Assembly: GCF_002909235.1 (NCBI RefSeq)
Contig: NZ_PHQQ01000007.1
Coordinates: 124,001 to 188,000 of the forward strand
Direction of reading: 5' to 3'
Source: Arenibacter catalasegens
GTDB lineage: Bacteria > Bacteroidota > Bacteroidia > Flavobacteriales > Flavobacteriaceae
DNA: 64,000 nucleotides
Numbering within the stretch: the first letter of the stretch is position 1; each line of letters opens with the position of its first letter. The notes beneath the pieces are model-generated. The model made no database searches. It saw only the letters and a program-made list of their open reading frames with translations, and had not been told where the DNA came from. The translations under genes were made by a program, and so were the position numbers. This document shows, piece after piece, positions 14,861-23,310 of this stretch.

Positions 14861-16198
14861 ATGATACGATTTATTAAACATTTGGGTAATGCATTGTTTT
14901 TAGGGACTTTGATATATTTAATATTTCTTGCCGTTTATTTTTTTATGGGAAAATTTGATAGCGGCTTCACCTATCAACGTGCTGTGGAGGAATACTATGG
15001 CAATTTAATTTTCGCTGTAATTCTATATATGGTCAATGCGTATTGGATTCAGTTCCTTATAATTAAATATAAAAATCAGTTTTACCGAAGTAAACGCCTT
15101 TTGTTAGGTTTTTTCGGAAATATTCTACTCTCCTTGGCAGGGATTTTTTTGTCACGCCTAATTTTAGTGGTGGGAATCGAAAAAATGCCGTTATCTGATT
15201 TTTTAAATGCTGAGAAATTGGAGTATTATAAGTTTTCACTCTTACTTGCTGTTCTAATTTCTGTTATATTTTATTTAGCATGGTATTTTAAGTATCGCCA
15301 GGAAAACAAGGTAAAGGAACAGAAAATAATTGCAGGTACCGCCTCTGCCAAATTCGATGCGCTTAAAAATCAATTGGACCCCCATTTTCTTTTTAATAGC
15401 TTAAATGTGCTTAGCAGTTTAATTGAAGAGGACCCGGAACAGGCACAAAAATTTACGACTTCCCTTTCAAAGGTATATCGCTATGTTTTGGAACAAAAGA
15501 ATAAGGACTTGGTAACTGTGGATGAAGAGCTTGCTTTTGCAAAAACTTATGTACGATTATTAAAAATGAGGTTTGAGGACAGTATAGTTTTTGATATCCC
15601 TGAGCAGGGCAGTGGACTCGAAACAAAAATAGTACCGTTGTCCCTTCAGTTGTTGTTGGAAAATGCTGTAAAGCATAACGTTGTTACCTCCACCAAGCCT
15701 TTGCGTATAAGTGTGTATGAAGAAGGAGGGATGCTGTGTGTGTCCAATAATTTGCAGGAAAAGCAAGTAGTTAAAAAAAGTAGTGGAGTTGGACTTCGAA
15801 ATATACAGGAACGATATCAGATTTTATCCAACAGGGAAGTGCAGATTCAAAAAACGGCGTCAGACTTTACGGTTAAACTCCCTGTGCTGAGCCAGAAAAT
15901 AGGTGTTGTGGAAACACATAAAACATTCTTAGAGGATAAGCGGTATCAAAAAGCAAAAGAACAGGTTGAGGCCGTCAAAGGTTTTTACGGAAATCTTATT
16001 TCCTATTGTGTGGTATTGCCGGTTTTGGCTATCGTTAATTATAATACCACCGGTTTTCCATGGGTGATTTTCCCCGCTGCAGGCTGGGGATTTGGTGTTG
16101 TCGTTCACGGAATGGAGGTTTTTGGTTATAATCCACTGTTGGGGAAAAACTGGGAGGAAAGAAAAATTCAAAAATATATGGATGATGAAAATTTTTAG
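14861..16198 (+). CDS. LytS-type sensor histidine kinase with C-terminal 2TM domain
   Basis: This is a 445-residue membrane kinase. It has four predicted transmembrane helices in the first 150 residues (for example FLGTLIYLIFLAVYFFMG and FSLLLAVLISVIFYLAWYF), a His_kinase domain with DPHFLFNSLNVL and phosphoacceptor His175, and an ATP-binding region (LLLENAVKHN, SSGVGLRNIQERY). After about residue 360 a 2TM domain is fused (RYQKAKEQVEAVKGFYGNL, two hydrophobic segments, WEERKIQKYMDDENF). The same 2TM domain follows as three separate genes, and a LytTR regulator closes the operon, so kinase and regulator are almost certainly partners. The signal sensed is unknown; the 2TM proteins may modulate the kinase in the membrane. 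Confidence 0.93.
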   Translation: MIRFIKHLGNALFLGTLIYLIFLAVYFFMGKFDSGFTYQRAVEEYYGNLIFAVILYMVNAYWIQFLIIKYKNQFYRSKRLLLGFFGNILLSLAGIFLSRLILVVGIEKMPLSDFLNAEKLEYYKFSLLLAVLISVIFYLAWYFKYRQENKVKEQKIIAGTASAKFDALKNQLDPHFLFNSLNVLSSLIEEDPEQAQKFTTSLSKVYRYVLEQKNKDLVTVDEELAFAKTYVRLLKMRFEDSIVFDIPEQGSGLETKIVPLSLQLLLENAVKHNVVTSTKPLRISVYEEGGMLCVSNNLQEKQVVKKSSGVGLRNIQERYQILSNREVQIQKTASDFTVKLPVLSQKIGVVETHKTFLEDKRYQKAKEQVEAVKGFYGNLISYCVVLPVLAIVNYNTTGFPWVIFPAAGWGFGVVVHGMEVFGYNPLLGKNWEERKIQKYMDDENF

Positions 16199-16287
16199 GG
16201 TACAATCCATCCCTATTATTCAACAGTTCATAAGTTTCTTTTTGAAGTAGTGAAGCTATGTCTTGAAATTTGAAATAAAAATGGATC

Positions 16288-16590
16288 ATGGAAAATTTGG
16301 ATAAGGAAAGTAAATATTATAGGGCCAAGGAGAGAGTGGGAGCTATTAAGAAATTCTATTTGAACCTAGTTTCTTATCTTATTTTTATATTGTTCCTAGC
16401 TGCCTTAAATTACTATATCAACAAATGGGAGTATGCCTGGTTCTTGTGGGCGGCTTTCGGTTGGGGAATTGGATTGGTTTTTCAGGCAGTGAAAGTCTTT
16501 GGATTAAACCCATTCTTCGGAAAGAATTGGGAGGAACGAAAAATAAAAGAGTTTATGAAGGAAGATGAGCCGCAAAATAAATGGAAATAA
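16288..16590 (+). CDS. 2TM domain protein 1
   Basis: This 100-residue membrane protein consists only of a 2TM domain: an N-terminal basic helix (YYRAKERVGAIKKFYLNLVS), two transmembrane segments (LIFILFLAALNYYINKW and FLWAAFGWGIGLVFQAVKVF) and a C-terminal amphipathic tail (GKNWEERKIKEFMKEDE). The conserved features are the FYxNL/Y start, a WG.G..F/H motif in the second helix, and the WE.R.I..(Y/F)M tail, all shared with the kinase C-terminus and the next two genes. It is 89 bp after the kinase and overlaps the next gene by 10 bp. The function of the domain is not known; a role in signalling with the LytS kinase is inferred from gene context. Confidence 0.88.
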   Translation: MENLDKESKYYRAKERVGAIKKFYLNLVSYLIFILFLAALNYYINKWEYAWFLWAAFGWGIGLVFQAVKVFGLNPFFGKNWEERKIKEFMKEDEPQNKWK

Positions 16591-16919
16591 TGGATTTGGA
16601 AAAGGATAAAAAATTGGAGCGAGCCAGAAAGCAGGTTAAGGAATTAAAGGGGTTTTATGTTCATTTGAGCGTTTATCTTGCGGTTAATCTACTAATTACT
16701 ATAGTTGAAATTACAGAAAAAATGGGTCGGGGGGAGACCTTTTTTGAGGCTTTCCGAGATTTTGGAACTTTTGCTATATGGCTGTTTTGGGGTATTGGAT
16801 TGGTGTTTCATGGTTTAAAGGTCTTTTCCTGTAGTCCGTTTTTTAACAAGGAATGGGAAGCAAGACAGATTCAAAAGTATATGGATAAAGAGAAAAGGGA
16901 ATCTGAAAAATATAAATAA
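16581..16919 (+). CDS. 2TM domain protein 2
   Basis: This 112-residue membrane protein of the same family has N-terminal RARKQVKELKGFYVHLSVYL, transmembrane segments at about residues 28-45 and 66-90 (FAIWLFWGIGLVFHGLKVF), and tail KEWEARQIQKYMDKEK. A charged loop (EITEKMGRGETFFEAFRD) between the two helices is longer than in the first copy. Its start overlaps the end of the previous gene by 10 bp and its stop overlaps the next start by 1 bp, which indicates translational coupling within the operon. Confidence 0.88.
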   Translation: MEIMDLEKDKKLERARKQVKELKGFYVHLSVYLAVNLLITIVEITEKMGRGETFFEAFRDFGTFAIWLFWGIGLVFHGLKVFSCSPFFNKEWEARQIQKYMDKEKRESEKYK

Positions 16920-17242
16920 TGGAAATGGATAAACACTATTTTGGAAAATACATGCTAGCAAAAAAACGGGTGGACAATCAAAAGAACTTTTATGCCCATA
17001 TTGTAGTTTATTTGGTTATGAACGTTCTTCTTTTTTTCTTTAAAGGAAAAATTATAAACTTTTTTCTAGATAGAGGAGTTAGCGATCAAGGATTTCTAAA
17101 TTGGATGGAATGGAATATTATTTTAATTCCGGTTCTATGGGGAATTGTATTATTGGTCATTGGAATATACTTGTTCAAATTAAAACCTTTTATTTTTAAA
17201 AATTGGAAGGAAAAACAAATTCAAAAATACATGGAAGAATAG
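16919..17242 (+). CDS. 2TM domain protein 3
   Basis: This is the 107-residue third free-standing 2TM protein: YFGKYMLAKKRVDNQKNFYA, then two transmembrane segments (about 27-42 and 66-86) and the tail FKNWKEKQIQKYMEE. It diverges more from the others: the second helix has LIPVLWGIVLLVIGIYLF and lacks the WG.G motif's second Gly. It starts within the TAATG junction of the previous gene and ends 3 bp before an upstream in-frame start of the LytTR regulator. Function is inferred only from association with the LytS/LytTR pair. Confidence 0.85.
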   Translation: MEMDKHYFGKYMLAKKRVDNQKNFYAHIVVYLVMNVLLFFFKGKIINFFLDRGVSDQGFLNWMEWNIILIPVLWGIVLLVIGIYLFKLKPFIFKNWKEKQIQKYMEE

Positions 17243-17290
17243 GGAATGCCTAAATTAACCAAGCAACATAGAAGTAACTTGTCCACACAG

Positions 17291-18046
17291 ATGAACGCAA
17301 TTATAATTGAAGATGAAAAACCAGCTGCAAGAAGATTGGGTCGCTTATTGGCCAATTTGAAGGTAGAGGTCTCTACCATGCTTTATTCCGTTGAAGAAGC
17401 CATAGTTTGGTTTAGGGAAAACAAACATCCGGAACTAATTTTTTTGGATATTCAGCTTTCTGACGGACTTTCGTTTGAGATTTTTGAAGCTATTGATATA
17501 CAAAGTTCGGTGATTTTTACGACGGCTTATGATGAATATGCATTGCAAGCATTTAAGTTGAATAGCATTGATTATTTGTTAAAACCAATCGATGATGAGG
17601 AGTTGGAAATTGCCGTAAAAAAGTACCTTTCCTTTCGACCTGTAAAACAGAAAATGTCGCTCGATTTTGAAGATATAAAGAAGTTGTTGGTGAACCCCCT
17701 GGAACGTGAATATAAAAAGAGGTTTACGGTAAGTGTAGGGCAGCATTTAAAAATTATTAATGCTGATGAAATAGAATGCTTTTACAGTGAGAACAAAGGC
17801 ACTTATGCTTCCACTATTGATGGCAGAAATTATCTTCTGGATCTTACTTTGGAAAACTTGGAATCAGAACTACACCCCAAATCATTTTTCCGGGTAAGTA
17901 GGAAATTTTATATCAACATTAGTCATATAAAAGATATTGTTTCCTACACGAATTCTAGGCTTGAAATTAAACTAAATCGGTTTAAGGGGCAAGAAATTAT
18001 AGTTAGTAGGGAAAGAGTAAAGGACTTTAAGTTTTGGTTAGAATAA
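17291..18046 (+). CDS. LytTR-family response regulator of the LytS/2TM operon
   Basis: The receiver domain occupies residues 1-120, with acidic residues Glu7/Asp8, phosphoacceptor Asp53 in IFLDIQLSDG, Thr77 (VIFTTAYDEYA) and Lys98 in LLKPID. The LytTR DNA-binding domain is at about 150-250 (AdEIECFYSENKGTYAST-like stretch, FFRVSRKFYINI). I chose the ATG at 17291 (MNAIIIEDEKPAARRLG) because the receiver starts directly there. An earlier in-frame ATG at 17246 would add 15 residues with no homology to the family and would begin 3 bp after the previous stop. It is the last gene of the operon and the natural output of the LytS kinase at 14861. Its target genes cannot be read from the sequence. Confidence 0.93.
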   Translation: MNAIIIEDEKPAARRLGRLLANLKVEVSTMLYSVEEAIVWFRENKHPELIFLDIQLSDGLSFEIFEAIDIQSSVIFTTAYDEYALQAFKLNSIDYLLKPIDDEELEIAVKKYLSFRPVKQKMSLDFEDIKKLLVNPLEREYKKRFTVSVGQHLKIINADEIECFYSENKGTYASTIDGRNYLLDLTLENLESELHPKSFFRVSRKFYINISHIKDIVSYTNSRLEIKLNRFKGQEIIVSRERVKDFKFWLE

Positions 18047-18138
18047 CCTATATTAATTAATTGAACTTTATATACTTACGTGTGAAAATAACATACCATA
18101 GGTTTTTCTTATAGTAGTGATTTCAGACAATTTAAGGG

Positions 18139-19326
18139 TTATTCATCAACTCTATTGTCATCGAAGGAGGAAGGTAGTAATTTAGGGATTAATTTGATGA
18201 ATATTGGTAATAAAACTGCCCCTCCCGGAAGTATAAATATTGCTAACGAGGGAACGCTTTTGAAAATATCAAGGAGGTGATTCTGTACTTTTTTCTTCTC
18301 TTCAGGGCTAAGATCCTTTACGGTAGATTTGGATAATAGGGTGACTAATTCCTTACTTTCGGATAGTTCTTTTTGCAACCTTTTGCTGTTTCTGAGAATC
18401 AATTTTTTTACAATTTTAGACATACTATCATAAAATTGAACGGCCAAATTATGGTCCTTTAAATGTGGTATTTTGTCCGCATTTAAGTTGAAAAATTCGG
18501 TAACATCTTGCAGTGATTTTACAATTATATCTGGAGCAAAACCTAGGTCTCTTCCTATGCCAAAAATGAACTCTGATTCGGTATAATCCAATGACTGATC
18601 TTCCCAGACTGTTAAGCAGGCTACATCAAGAAAATACCTGTTTTCCGAGGTAGAATATTTGTTGACCAATTCATTCCTATAGGAACCGTCAAAATTTTGT
18701 TTCTCACTTTGAATAAAGGTCAGTGAGGATGCAAAAAGTTGTGCTAACTTCTCGTCATTTCTATTTTTCTCTTTCGAATTTAAGGTGTGATAAGTGATAT
18801 TTATAGTGATATGCTCCAAGCGTTGCGCATACTCTTTTATTAAAGTTTCACCTTCAAGATATCTTTTAAAACTTAGCACATCTATAAATAGCAGCGAATT
18901 AGTGATAATATTATTGAAGGTCTTGCTAATAACATTATCCTCTAAATATATTCTTGAATTTAAAAGGTTTTCAAGTTTGGAAGATGTTTTCTTTCCTGTT
19001 AGAAATTTGTTCAAAATGGAAATCCTGTTAATCCCTAAATCTTTATAAAATTTAAAGATATAACCTAAGAAATCTTCAAAATTAGGTTCCCTGTTTTTGA
19101 GTTTATAGGTGAAATAAAGTGCAGTTATTAAATTGATTTTGGCCTTCTCGTCCTCGGACAAGGGAACCTCTTTTAAAATAAATGGGGGTATATCTAAATT
19201 GATCCCATAGACAAATCCAGTGCTTTTTAGTAGGGCATATAATTCTTCAAAGGAGCTAAAATAGTCATTGTTGTCCTTTACCAGATACCCAAACTTATCT
19301 ATCCAACCAGAGGCCGAAGGATTCAT
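18139..19326 (-). CDS. LETM1-related biofilm-associated protein
   Basis: This 395-residue protein is of a type found in Flavobacteriaceae. The bulk is helical and charged, opening with MNPSASGWIDKFGYLVKDN. A C-terminal LETM1-like hydrophobic segment stands out at about 360-385 (SVPSLAIFILPGGAVLLPIF followed by KLIPKLLPSSF), the motif that gives the family its name. In mitochondria LETM1 is an inner-membrane ion exchange protein, but the bacterial homologues share only the short C-terminal part, so transport is not established. Database names for this type refer to biofilm formation; I infer the assignment from the overall pattern. It stands alone and converges on the LytTR operon. Confidence 0.72.
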   Translation of the reverse strand: MNPSASGWIDKFGYLVKDNNDYFSSFEELYALLKSTGFVYGINLDIPPFILKEVPLSEDEKAKINLITALYFTYKLKNREPNFEDFLGYIFKFYKDLGINRISILNKFLTGKKTSSKLENLLNSRIYLEDNVISKTFNNIITNSLLFIDVLSFKRYLEGETLIKEYAQRLEHITINITYHTLNSKEKNRNDEKLAQLFASSLTFIQSEKQNFDGSYRNELVNKYSTSENRYFLDVACLTVWEDQSLDYTESEFIFGIGRDLGFAPDIIVKSLQDVTEFFNLNADKIPHLKDHNLAVQFYDSMSKIVKKLILRNSKRLQKELSESKELVTLLSKSTVKDLSPEEKKKVQNHLLDIFKSVPSLAIFILPGGAVLLPIFIKLIPKLLPSSFDDNRVDE

Positions 19327-19502
19327 AGTTCTAAATTTTAGTGGGTAAAATTAAGTTAAAATATGTGACTTCATTCTTATTGTGAATGTTTTTTGGCCAA
19401 AAACCAAATCCAACCATTAACATAATATTAACATTTAAAACCAAACCCTGCCAATTCAAGTTGCGTAGGTAAGGGTGATTTTAATCTAAAAATATCTAAA
19501 TT

Positions 19503-20183
19503 ATGAAAAAGACAAAATTATTATTTGGGCTTGGATTCCTTGCGGTTGCAGGAGTTATTTTGGTCGCAGCGGATCACATTGACGCTCCCTCCTCTATGGG
19601 AACTACAGCGGATATCGCTGATTTTTACGGATTTGAACCCTCTGAAGGATCTGACAACACCGTTTTTGTGGTGGATATTCAAACCAATGTACTGCCAGAC
19701 TTGGCCTATGGAAGCTTTGACGAGACGGTTTTAACGGAAATCAATATTGATACCGATGGGGATTTGGTAGAGGATTTGGTTATTCAGGCTATACCAAGAG
19801 ATGGTAGGATGTATTTCTTTGGACCGGTAGCTCCGTTAAAAACGGGATTGGATAGTGAGGTTTTGGTCGACTCTCCCTTGGGAAGTGTTGAAATATCTGG
19901 AACCACGGCTATAAAGTCTACCACGGCCAATGGTGTTACACTATTTGCAGGACCTAGACAAGATTCGTTTTTCTTTGATTTTTTCCAATTCAATGCCGTA
20001 ATCGGAGGTATGGCTCCAGGAGGGTTTAAAACAGCTGAGGAGGCCGTAGATACCTTTGAAGGGAAAAACACCATGTCTATCGTGGTAGAGGTCCCAAACT
20101 CCTTGTTGGGCACCCCTACAGGTCAGAATGCATTGGGATTAACGGTTTACAAGACTTGGGTTACTACAAACAAAAAACAATAA
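19503..20183 (+). CDS. DUF4331 family protein, N-terminal-type
   Basis: This 226-residue exported protein has a signal peptide of about 22 residues (MKKTKLLFGLGFLAVAGVILV). The mature start AADHIDAPSS is the typical N-terminus of DUF4331 proteins (DHxDAP), followed by ADIADFYGFEP. Family members are usually longer; this one stops near the end of the first half and ends KTWVTTNKKQ. The next gene carries DUF4331 C-terminal features, so the domain appears to be divided between two proteins. It leads a plus-strand group with the two following genes (25 and 92 bp gaps). Function of the family is unknown; a periplasmic or surface location is inferred from the signal peptide. Confidence 0.82.
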   Translation: MKKTKLLFGLGFLAVAGVILVAADHIDAPSSMGTTADIADFYGFEPSEGSDNTVFVVDIQTNVLPDLAYGSFDETVLTEINIDTDGDLVEDLVIQAIPRDGRMYFFGPVAPLKTGLDSEVLVDSPLGSVEISGTTAIKSTTANGVTLFAGPRQDSFFFDFFQFNAVIGGMAPGGFKTAEEAVDTFEGKNTMSIVVEVPNSLLGTPTGQNALGLTVYKTWVTTNKKQ

Positions 20184-20208
20184 TATTTAACTATTTAAAG
20201 ATATAATT

Positions 20209-20976
20209 ATGAAACTAGATACAATCAAATATGCGCTGTTGCCAATCTTAGGTTTGGCTTTAATCACCGCTTGTAATAACGACGATGACATGATGGAGCC
20301 GATTGCAATGGCTACGTGTGAGGATGGAATTATGAATGGTACCGAAACTGGTGTTGATTGCGGTGGTTCTTGCGAACCATGTATGATGGCCGTCGATTTT
20401 TCTGGAAGCTTTACACAAGTGGATCATATGGGCAGACCGGGGATAAATACAGTTTTAGGATATGATATGGATGGTCAGCCTAGTGTTAAGGATGCACAAA
20501 ACAGAACTATTCCTTCTGAAATGGGAGCAACTTTCCAGGCTGGATACGAAGCGAGATTGGAACAATACTATGACGTGTACGCCGGTTTGTTGGGTATTGA
20601 TCCAGCTGACTTGAATTATGAAAATAATATTTTGGGATTGGATGCAGCAACTTTGACAGGTTATTTAGCATCTGATGTATTGGAAATTTCCCCGAGCTTA
20701 CCCACTACATATTTTAATCCAGGTACGGATTTCGATAATGACGGAAGAATTTTGGTTCCAGACGGGGATGAGGTAGCGCTTACAGGTAGAACGTTGACCG
20801 ATGATGTAATAGATGTATCCTTGATTCTATTATTTGGAGGAGCTGAAGGGGACCGTTTTGACGGTTCTGATAAAGATATGGACGGAAACCCTGATACACC
20901 AAGATTAACTTCGGACGGAGTAGCCTTAACATCAACGGTCTCTGCAAGTTTTCCATACGTGGGAAATCCTGAGTAG
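20209..20976 (+). CDS. DUF4331-like lipoprotein with VDCGG cysteine motif
   Basis: This is a 255-residue lipoprotein (lipobox LITAC, lipidated Cys22). A four-cysteine motif follows directly (CEDGIMNGTETGVDCGGSCE, then PC at about residues 39-61), a pattern common as a stalk or linker in Bacteroidota surface proteins. The rest (FTQVDHMGRPGINTVLGYDM, GRTLTDDVIDVSLILLFGG) resembles the C-terminal half of DUF4331 proteins. It lies 25 bp after the DUF4331 N-terminal-type gene; together they look like one family split into a soluble exported part and a membrane-anchored part. Whether they form a complex is not known. Confidence 0.75.
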   Translation: MKLDTIKYALLPILGLALITACNNDDDMMEPIAMATCEDGIMNGTETGVDCGGSCEPCMMAVDFSGSFTQVDHMGRPGINTVLGYDMDGQPSVKDAQNRTIPSEMGATFQAGYEARLEQYYDVYAGLLGIDPADLNYENNILGLDAATLTGYLASDVLEISPSLPTTYFNPGTDFDNDGRILVPDGDEVALTGRTLTDDVIDVSLILLFGGAEGDRFDGSDKDMDGNPDTPRLTSDGVALTSTVSASFPYVGNPE

Positions 20977-21068
20977 GTATTTATCTATGAATAAGGAGGG
21001 TAGGGGAGAATGGTAATAGTTCTCCCTTATTTTAAAAGTATCACTTAAAAACAATAAAACCTTCAACA

Positions 21069-22346
21069 ATGAAATATTCACTTTTAATGATAGCCTTACT
21101 TGTAGTGGTTTCCTGTACACAGGTGTCGCCCGAGAACATCACTGATGCCGAAGACTACAATGTTTTTTTAGGTTCCGTGGAATCCAAGAAAACGTCAAAA
21201 TATTTTGAACTTTGGAATTCCAAGATTCAGACAGATAGCATGCAGCTAATGAGTTTTGGTATAGTTGCAGGGGAGTATAGTAGGTATTTTCAGGAAACGG
21301 GTGATATAAAACAACTTAAAATGGCCGAAAAGGCCCTTGATAAGGCTGTTGAAATTGCAGCTATAGGTAAGTCAGGATATTATAGGGCCTTGGCCCGTAA
21401 CTATATTTCCCAGCATAGGTTTAAAGAAGCTCTGGAATTAGCTAATTCCTCCAGGGCCATGGGCAGCGGGGTTGAAGAGTCTCGGAAATTACTTTTTGAT
21501 GTTCATATGGAACTAGGTAATTACGATAAGGCACAGCATTATCTGGATAGTATTAAGAATATGTCCGATTTTGATTATTTGATTAGGTTGGCAAAATGGA
21601 GCGATCATAAAGGAGATTTGGACACGGCCATCCGCTTTATGGAAAAGGCAACGGCAAAGGCGGAATCCTCAAAGAACTCCGCATTAATGTTGTGGTCCTA
21701 TACCAATTTGGCGGATTATTATGGTCATGCAGGAAGAATTCAGGAATCTTATGAGCATTTTTTAAAATCTTTGAGATTAGATCCTCAAAATGCCTTTGCC
21801 AAAAAAGGAATTGCTTGGATAGTATTTTCATTTGAAAAAAAACCAAATGAAGCCTTGCGGATATTAGATTCGGTTACCAAAAACTTCCTGTCACCAGATT
21901 ATTACCTCTTGAAGGCTGAGATAGCGGAGTATATGGGCAAAAGGACAGAGATGGCAAACAATTTGGATAGTTACGCCATAGCCGTGGAGAACCCTGATTA
22001 TGGAGCCATGTACAATGTATACAATGTTGGTATGTATTTGGAGCAGACAGAGCAATACAATAGGGCTTTAAAGATAGCGAAAATGGAGGTGAATAATAGG
22101 CCAACGCCAGGATCTTATGATCTTTTGGCTTACAGTTATTATAAACTTGGGGAAAAGGATAAGGCATTGGAAATTGTTAAACAACATATTGAAGGTAAAA
22201 CCTTTGAACCCGGAATACTTTATCGCACTGCTGAGATTTATAAGGCTTCAGGAGAATATTTAAAGGTGAAGGAATTAAAGAATGAATTAATGGGTGCAAT
22301 TTATGAACTAGGGCCTGCCATGGAAAGCAAAATCATAAACCTTTAA
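21069..22346 (+). CDS. TPR repeat lipoprotein
   Basis: This is a 425-residue lipoprotein (MKYSLLMIALLVVVSC, lipidated Cys16). From about residue 75 to the end it has tandem tetratricopeptide repeats, for example YDKAQHYLDSIKNM, GRIQESYEHFLKSLRLDPQN, YNRALKIAKMEVNNRPTPGS and YKLGEKDKALEIVKQHI. TPR arrays mediate protein-protein contacts. It is the third gene after the DUF4331 pair (92 bp gap) and ends at a strong terminator, so the three are probably one transcript; an accessory or assembly role for the DUF4331 proteins is inferred. Confidence 0.85.
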   Translation: MKYSLLMIALLVVVSCTQVSPENITDAEDYNVFLGSVESKKTSKYFELWNSKIQTDSMQLMSFGIVAGEYSRYFQETGDIKQLKMAEKALDKAVEIAAIGKSGYYRALARNYISQHRFKEALELANSSRAMGSGVEESRKLLFDVHMELGNYDKAQHYLDSIKNMSDFDYLIRLAKWSDHKGDLDTAIRFMEKATAKAESSKNSALMLWSYTNLADYYGHAGRIQESYEHFLKSLRLDPQNAFAKKGIAWIVFSFEKKPNEALRILDSVTKNFLSPDYYLLKAEIAEYMGKRTEMANNLDSYAIAVENPDYGAMYNVYNVGMYLEQTEQYNRALKIAKMEVNNRPTPGSYDLLAYSYYKLGEKDKALEIVKQHIEGKTFEPGILYRTAEIYKASGEYLKVKELKNELMGAIYELGPAMESKIINL

Positions 22347-22432
22347 GGCAGGTTGTAATTGGTTGAGCACAACACTTTATTTATGGCAAGGTTTAAATAG
22401 TGCTAATGTGTGTTTAGTAGTTTTTTAGGTGG

Positions 22433-22470
22433 GAACACCATGGCATTTAATGTGATGGTGTTCTTTTTTT
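22433..22470 (+). terminator. intrinsic terminator after the DUF4331/TPR genes
   Basis: GAACACCAT (22433-22441) pairs with ATGGTGTTC (22455-22463), 13-nt loop, followed directly by seven T. It lies 87 bp after the TPR stop codon. Confidence 0.8.
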
Positions 22471-22608
22471 ATCGGAATTACGATGTAGAACCAAAATAAG
22501 TGGCTTAACGGTAAAACCTTGACTAAGATTATTCCGTAAGTATTTTAAAATAAAAACATTAGGCATTGTTATTTAATGGTTTAATTATTAACATAAATCT
22601 TTAGAAAT

Positions 22609-22746
22609 ATGGAGTATTATCTTTTTACAGCGTGGGTGTTTATCATGGTATTTTCTTATGTCAAGATTATAAAGGCACATCTTATAACTATAGAAATAAG
22701 TAAGGATCTAAAAAAGTATAATTTCAAATTAAGGCAAGGACAATAA
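22609..22746 (+). CDS. possible small membrane protein (45 residues)
   Basis: An ATG at 22609 opens a 45-codon frame with an N-terminal hydrophobic helix (YYLFTAWVFIMVFSYVKII) and a basic tail (KDLKKYNFKLRQGQ). It lies alone in the 600-bp gap after the TPR terminator. It has no recognised family and could be chance, but the single helix with a positive cytoplasmic tail is typical of real small membrane proteins and resembles the frame at 32706. The remaining gap sequence at 22747-22947 shows nothing I can support. Confidence 0.4.
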   Translation: MEYYLFTAWVFIMVFSYVKIIKAHLITIEISKDLKKYNFKLRQGQ

Positions 22747-22947
22747 AGAGTTCGGAGTTCCCCCATTTTTTATTAGGGATGTTTATCATCATCAAAATCC
22801 CATTTTCAAGGTTTTTTTTATTGAATCTTGTTGAGAAATAAAAGATAACAGTAGGGAATATTAGAATTTAGAACACTCTAAATTAAAGATTTAGAAGAAG
22901 TGCAACGGTATTTAAGGATTGGACACTTGTCTTAAGGCTATAAATGT

Positions 22948-23229
22948 TTATTTGAAGAGTATTAATAGTGTTGCCGTGAGCGTCAATACAATTACAATAA
23001 AAATAAACATTTCCTTTTTTCTATCTTTTAAGGCCGTACTATTAATCTTGTCCTTTATTTTCCTTAATTCAATTTCGGATACTTTCTTAAAGGTAAGTTT
23101 TGTTGGGGAAGGCTCGGAATCCGAATAAATATTATCCCGATTGTTTTCCTTAAACCGGGCCCGATTGGATGGTTTTAAAGAGCGATTCTGATTCACTCTA
23201 TTGTTCATATCCTGAATGCTTCCACTCAT
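22948..23229 (-). CDS. small tail-anchored membrane protein, unknown function
   Basis: This 93-residue protein has a polar N-terminus (MSGSIQDMNNRVNQNRSLKP, FKENNRDNIY), a charged helix (TFKKVSEIELRKIKDKI) and a single C-terminal transmembrane helix (MFIFIVIVLTLTATLLILF) ending in Lys. I believe similar short proteins occur beside gnd in other Flavobacteriaceae, but I cannot confirm this here. It lies 81 bp downstream of gnd on the same strand, separated by a 13-bp inverted repeat that ends 4 nt before its start. Function unknown; tail anchoring in the inner membrane is inferred. Confidence 0.75.
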   Translation of the reverse strand: MSGSIQDMNNRVNQNRSLKPSNRARFKENNRDNIYSDSEPSPTKLTFKKVSEIELRKIKDKINSTALKDRKKEMFIFIVIVLTLTATLLILFK

Positions 23230-23233
23230 CTTA

Positions 23234-23279
23234 TTTTTTTTGGCTACTCTTAACTTATATTAAAAATAGCCAAAAAAAA
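23234..23279. repeat. 13-bp inverted repeat between gnd and the small membrane protein
   Basis: TTTTTTTTGGCTA (23234-23246) and TAGCCAAAAAAAA (23267-23279) are exact reverse complements with a 20-nt spacer. On the minus strand the stem ends 4 nt before the ATG at 23229. It may fold in the intergenic mRNA and separate expression of gnd from the next gene. Confidence 0.5.
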
Positions 23280-23310
23280 CTTATGTGCAACACTTAAATA
23301 AAACTAGGAA

